Assembly: GCA_937776645.1 (NCBI GenBank)
Contig: CALMRI010000046.1
Location: 1 to 45,673 of the forward strand
DNA length: 45,673 bases
Origin: an uncultured Alphaproteobacteria bacterium
GTDB lineage: Bacteria; Pseudomonadota; Alphaproteobacteria; Thalassobaculales; Thalassobaculaceae
Reading direction: 5' to 3'
Part shown: positions 42,777-45,673 of the stretch, piece by piece
Position numbering within the stretch: position 1 is the first letter of the stretch
How the letters are laid out: each line of letters opens with the position of its first letter
Notes under the pieces: model-generated
The model's database searches: none
What the model saw: the letters and a program-made list of their open reading frames with translations, nothing else
What the model was told of the DNA's origin: nothing
Position numbers and translations under genes: made by a program

Positions 42777-44384
42777 TTACTCCGCCGCGTGATCCTCCTT
42801 GATCATGTCAGAGGCTTTTTCGCCGATCATGATGCAGGCGGCATTGGTGTTGCCAGAGACCATGGTCGGCATGATCGAGCCATCGGCGACCCGCAATCCG
42901 GTGAGGCCATGCACCCGCAGCCGCTCGTCGACCACGCCGCTTGGCCCCGGATCCATGCGGCAGGTGCCGATCGGATGGTAGGCGGTCTCGGCGTTGTTGC
43001 GTATATAGTCCATGACCTGCTCGTCGGTCTCGACCTCGGCGCCGGGCGAATACTCGTCGCCCCGGACCTGTTTCATCGCGTCGGTATCCATGATCTCGCG
43101 GATCCGGCGGAACCCTAGGGTCATGGCGTCGCGGTCGATCTGATCGGACAGGAAGTTGAAGTTGATTGCCGGCTGTTCCAGCGGATCGGGCGATCGGATG
43201 TGGATTGAGCCCAGGCTTTCCGGGCGCAGTTGGTAGCAGGAGATGGTCATCGCCGGAAACTTGTGCAGCTGACGCTTCTTTGGATTCTTGACCGCGTAGG
43301 GGACGATATGCATCTGCACATCCGGTGATACCATGTCCTCGCGGGTTTTCAGGAACGCCAACATCGGCGCCGAGGGCAGGCTCATGAAGCCGCGCTTCTG
43401 GAACACATAGCGCAGCACCTGCCAGGCCGGGCCAATCCCCTGCATCTTCTTGTTGTAGGACAGCTCGGTGCGCTTCATGTGGAACTGAATGCGGGCGTTG
43501 ATATGGTCGCGCAGGTTTTCGCCGACGCCCATCAACTCGTGCTTCACCTCAATGCCGTGGGAGCGCAGCAGTTCTGGCCGGCCGATGCCCGACAGCTCCA
43601 GCAATTGTGGCGAGGCCACGCCGCCGGTGCACACTATTACCTCCTTGGCGGCGTTCGCCTCGATCAAGCGACCGTTCTGGATGTATTGGACGCCGGTGCA
43701 TTTAGCGCCATCCATCAGCACTTTGTGGGTGTGCGCCCCAGTCTCGATCCTCAGGTTAGAGCGGTGCTTGACCGGATCCAGATAACAGCGTGCCGTGCTC
43801 ATTCGCACGCCGTTACTGATCGTCGTTTGGGTGCGTACGATGCCCTCCTGGCTGGCGCCGTTATAGTCGGGGTTGTGTGGAACCCCGAGTTCCTTGGTGG
43901 CGGAACGGATGGCGTCATACAGGGGGCCTTCGTCGGTCGCCTCGCTGACCCGGAGCGGGCCGCCTTGAGAGCGCAGATCGTCGGCGCCATGCTCGTAGTG
44001 CTCCATGCGCTTGAATACTGGCAGCACGTCGTCAAAGCTCCAGCCCCGGTTACCGCGCTGGCCCCAGGTGTCATAGTCCAGGGGTTGGCCGCGTACGAAA
44101 ACCAGACCATTGATCGAGCTTGAGCCGCCCAGCAACCGCCCGCGTGGAACCGGAATACGCCGGTTCGCGGTGCCTTCCTCCGGTTGCGAGCTATAGCGCC
44201 AATTGGCGGTGGGATGGTCAATCAACAACCCAAAGCTAATCGGGACGCGGGAATACGGATGGCTCTTCGCACCGGCTTCCAGCAGCAGCACGCGCCAGCG
44301 GCTGTTTTCGGTCAGCCGGTTGGCCAGCACGGCACCGGCCGAACCGGCCCCGACGATAATGAAATCATAAGTTTCGCCACTCAC
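42777..44384 (-). CDS. GMC-family FAD oxidoreductase (choline dehydrogenase-like)
   Basis: A protein of 535 residues, normal for the family. The FAD-binding motif is VGAGSAG (11-17), and the ADP-contacting Glu follows in LLLEAG. The first GMC signature is RGRLLGGSSSINGLVFVRG and the second is CTGGVASPQLLELSGIG. The active-site pair is His470 (AYHPIGTCRM) and Asn514 (SGNTNA); His-Asn is one of the two normal pairings. It would oxidise a primary alcohol such as choline or another alcohol. The start is a GTG at 44384, with GGAGG a few bases before. No betaine aldehyde dehydrogenase gene is nearby, so choline is not shown to be the substrate. Confidence 0.93.
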   Translation of the reverse strand: MSGETYDFIIVGAGSAGAVLANRLTENSRWRVLLLEAGAKSHPYSRVPISFGLLIDHPTANWRYSSQPEEGTANRRIPVPRGRLLGGSSSINGLVFVRGQPLDYDTWGQRGNRGWSFDDVLPVFKRMEHYEHGADDLRSQGGPLRVSEATDEGPLYDAIRSATKELGVPHNPDYNGASQEGIVRTQTTISNGVRMSTARCYLDPVKHRSNLRIETGAHTHKVLMDGAKCTGVQYIQNGRLIEANAAKEVIVCTGGVASPQLLELSGIGRPELLRSHGIEVKHELMGVGENLRDHINARIQFHMKRTELSYNKKMQGIGPAWQVLRYVFQKRGFMSLPSAPMLAFLKTREDMVSPDVQMHIVPYAVKNPKKRQLHKFPAMTISCYQLRPESLGSIHIRSPDPLEQPAINFNFLSDQIDRDAMTLGFRRIREIMDTDAMKQVRGDEYSPGAEVETDEQVMDYIRNNAETAYHPIGTCRMDPGPSGVVDERLRVHGLTGLRVADGSIMPTMVSGNTNAACIMIGEKASDMIKEDHAAE

Positions 44385-44755
44385 CGGTATTCCTCCCGAA
44401 ATATGCAGCCCAAGCTTCGCGCCAATGTGATGAGCCTTGCAAGAGGAAGTCGGTAAATGGTGGAAATAATCCGCTATCTGGCCGCTCGGGGCGCCTCTGG
44501 ATTTATAGGGTCGTGAATCAGGCCCCTAACTTATTGACCTGGGACGCTCAACTAGGTCGGAGCACGCGTGATGGACCCATTTGTGTGATGGATATAGAGC
44601 GGCCGTAATCAATCATTTTGAAAATCTTCATCTTCCCTGGTGAAAATGCTCCCTGCCGAGGGTGATTTTGTAATTGTGGATAATGCCGATAGCCCTTGAT
44701 ATTTATGTAGATTCGATCTTTTCTTCACCTAGTTTGCGAGCGGGGTTCTATCGTC
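44385..44755. other. Divergent intergenic region between the GMC gene and sthA
   Basis: About 370 bases without a gene that I can support. The region is richer in A+T than its neighbours, mainly from 44575 to 44735. I see no strong hairpin, no direct repeat and no convincing promoter pair. It must carry the promoters of the two divergent genes. A short frame at 44674-44913 is out of frame with sthA and looks like chance. Confidence 0.6.
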
Positions 44756-45673
44756 ATGTCGTCGATGCGTCACTACGATTTGATCGTCATTGGGAGCGGA
44801 CCCGGCGGCCGCCGGGCGGCGATCCAAGGGGCAAAGCTCGGCAGAACTGTGCTCGTTGTCGAAAAGGGGCGCCGGGTTGGCGGCGTGTCCGTGCATACCG
44901 GGACGATCCCTAGTAAGACCTTGCGGGAGACCGCCCTGAACCTGTCCGGTTGGCGGGAGCGCGGTTTCTACGGGCGCTCGTATCGGGTCAAGCAGGACAT
45001 TACCGCCGAGGATCTGCGAAAACGCCTGCACCTCACGCTCGATCATGAGGTCGAGGTGCTGGAGCACCAGTTTACCCGGAACAGCGTCCATACACTGAGG
45101 GGGGCGGCAAGGTTCGTCGATCCCAAGGCTATCGAAGTCACCCTCGATGACGGCGTCGTGCATCGGTATTCGGCCGACAACTTCATCCTCACGGTCGGCT
45201 CGCAACCCTATCGCCCTACTCATGTGCCGTTCGACGGAAAGACGGTTCTCGACAGCGACGATATCCTTAGTCTGGAAAGAATGCCGAAGACCCTCGCGGT
45301 CGTTGGCGGCGGTGTGGTCGGCGTTGAATATGCCACCATTTTCAGCGCGCTCGATGTGCCGATCACCTTGATCGAGGCCCGCGAGACGATCCTTGATTTT
45401 GTCGATCAGGAATTGGTAGCCGAATTACTGCATGAGCTGCGCGACCGCGGTGTCAATTTGCGGCTCGGTTGTAAGGTCAAGTCGGTGAAACGAAACAAGG
45501 GTGGCGGCTGCGTGATCGTCATGGAAAAGGGTCGCGTCGTGCGCTGCGACATGATTCTGTTTGCCGCCGGTCGGACGGGCAATACCGCGACCTTGAACTT
45601 GGCGGCAGCGGGCCTGGAGGCGGATAGTCGAGGGCGCCTCGTGGTCGATAGCAATACCTTCCAGACCGCGGTT
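44756..45673 (+). CDS. sthA: Soluble pyridine nucleotide transhydrogenase (5' part)
   Basis: The gene runs off the right edge; 306 residues are visible. The start is the ATG at 44756, and another in frame at 44765 is possible. It begins MSSMRHYDLIVIGSGPGGRR with the FAD motif. Instead of the redox-active disulfide of lipoamide dehydrogenases it has VGGVSVHTGTIPSKTLRE (about 41-58), without Cys, and the neighbouring TIPSKTLRE is the SthA signature. The NAD(P)-binding motif is VVGGGVVGVEYA (about 180-191). The enzyme moves electrons between NADPH and NAD and balances the two pools. The C-terminal dimerisation domain lies outside the window. Confidence 0.9.
   Translation, partial: MSSMRHYDLIVIGSGPGGRRAAIQGAKLGRTVLVVEKGRRVGGVSVHTGTIPSKTLRETALNLSGWRERGFYGRSYRVKQDITAEDLRKRLHLTLDHEVEVLEHQFTRNSVHTLRGAARFVDPKAIEVTLDDGVVHRYSADNFILTVGSQPYRPTHVPFDGKTVLDSDDILSLERMPKTLAVVGGGVVGVEYATIFSALDVPITLIEARETILDFVDQELVAELLHELRDRGVNLRLGCKVKSVKRNKGGGCVIVMEKGRVVRCDMILFAAGRTGNTATLNLAAAGLEADSRGRLVVDSNTFQTAV

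Noticed and set aside
1..45673. tRNA genes, rRNA genes, CRISPR arrays, insertion sequences, prophage
   Set aside because: No cloverleaf with a T-loop, no regularly spaced repeats, and no transposase, integrase or phage motifs were found on either strand by eye.

Overview
The window looks like chromosomal DNA of an alphaproteobacterium, probably Rhodospirillales-like. The support is a G+C content estimated by eye at about 60%, a gatC-gatA-gatB operon next to ruvX, a TRAP transporter, many CoA- and amide-handling catabolic genes, and RidA and GMC oxidoreductase families common in that class. No rRNA, tRNA, CRISPR array, insertion sequence or phage gene was seen. Genus and species cannot be named from the sequence alone.

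Layout. 1-2537 (minus): a hydantoinase/oxoprolinase pair, hyuA and the start of hyuB. 2743-7258 (plus): a surface-polysaccharide export block. It holds a GT8-like glycosyltransferase, a sulfotransferase, an ABC-2 permease, an ATPase with a Wzt-type C-terminal domain and a SAM methyltransferase, followed by a broken DUF2177 membrane protein gene. 7809-10573 (plus): a luciferase-like flavin oxidoreductase and an HdrB-like iron-sulfur protein. 10786-15292: a minus-strand alpha/beta hydrolase and HIBADH-type dehydrogenase pair, a plus-strand hydrolase and GAF-protein pair, and a minus-strand MFS exporter. 15433-22719: a lone HlyD adaptor, a large PF20091-type hydrolase, an amidase, an alpha/beta-hydrolase-fold protein without its serine, a membrane protein and a DUF1445 hydro-lyase, closed by a strong bidirectional terminator. 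22796-25875 (minus): a complete TRAP transporter (dctP, dctQ, dctM). 26131-32199 (plus): a catabolic run with a frameshifted hydrolase, an SDR, an ATC-hydrolase-like protein, the 3' remnant of a FAD-linked oxidase, a CaiB/AMACR-type enzyme, an acyl-CoA dehydrogenase and an MFS transporter. 32318-36657: the housekeeping block ruvX, gatC, gatA, gatB, then a GlcG/HbpS-like protein. 36804-39157: a CPA2 antiporter and two tandem Rid paralogues. 39251-41619: a frameshifted LysR regulator divergent from a heavily degraded PLP sulfur-amino-acid lyase pseudogene, with a terminator-bearing segment between them. 41653-45673: a CinA-type amidohydrolase, a VOC protein, a GMC oxidoreductase and the start of soluble transhydrogenase sthA.

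How it fits together. Most of the window is accessory catabolism: amide and hydantoin hydrolysis, several alpha/beta hydrolases, CoA-thioester enzymes, and uptake by TRAP and MFS carriers. The polysaccharide block probably exports a glycan that is sulfated and/or methylated. The most distinctive feature is gene decay at five loci: DUF2177, one hydrolase, the FAD oxidase, LysR and the PLP lyase. I did not find a convincing wholly new multi-gene system. The best leads are the export block, the HdrB-like protein with a degenerate second cysteine domain, the serine-less hydrolase, the tandem Rid pair without the canonical arginine, and the structured segment at 40256-40505.
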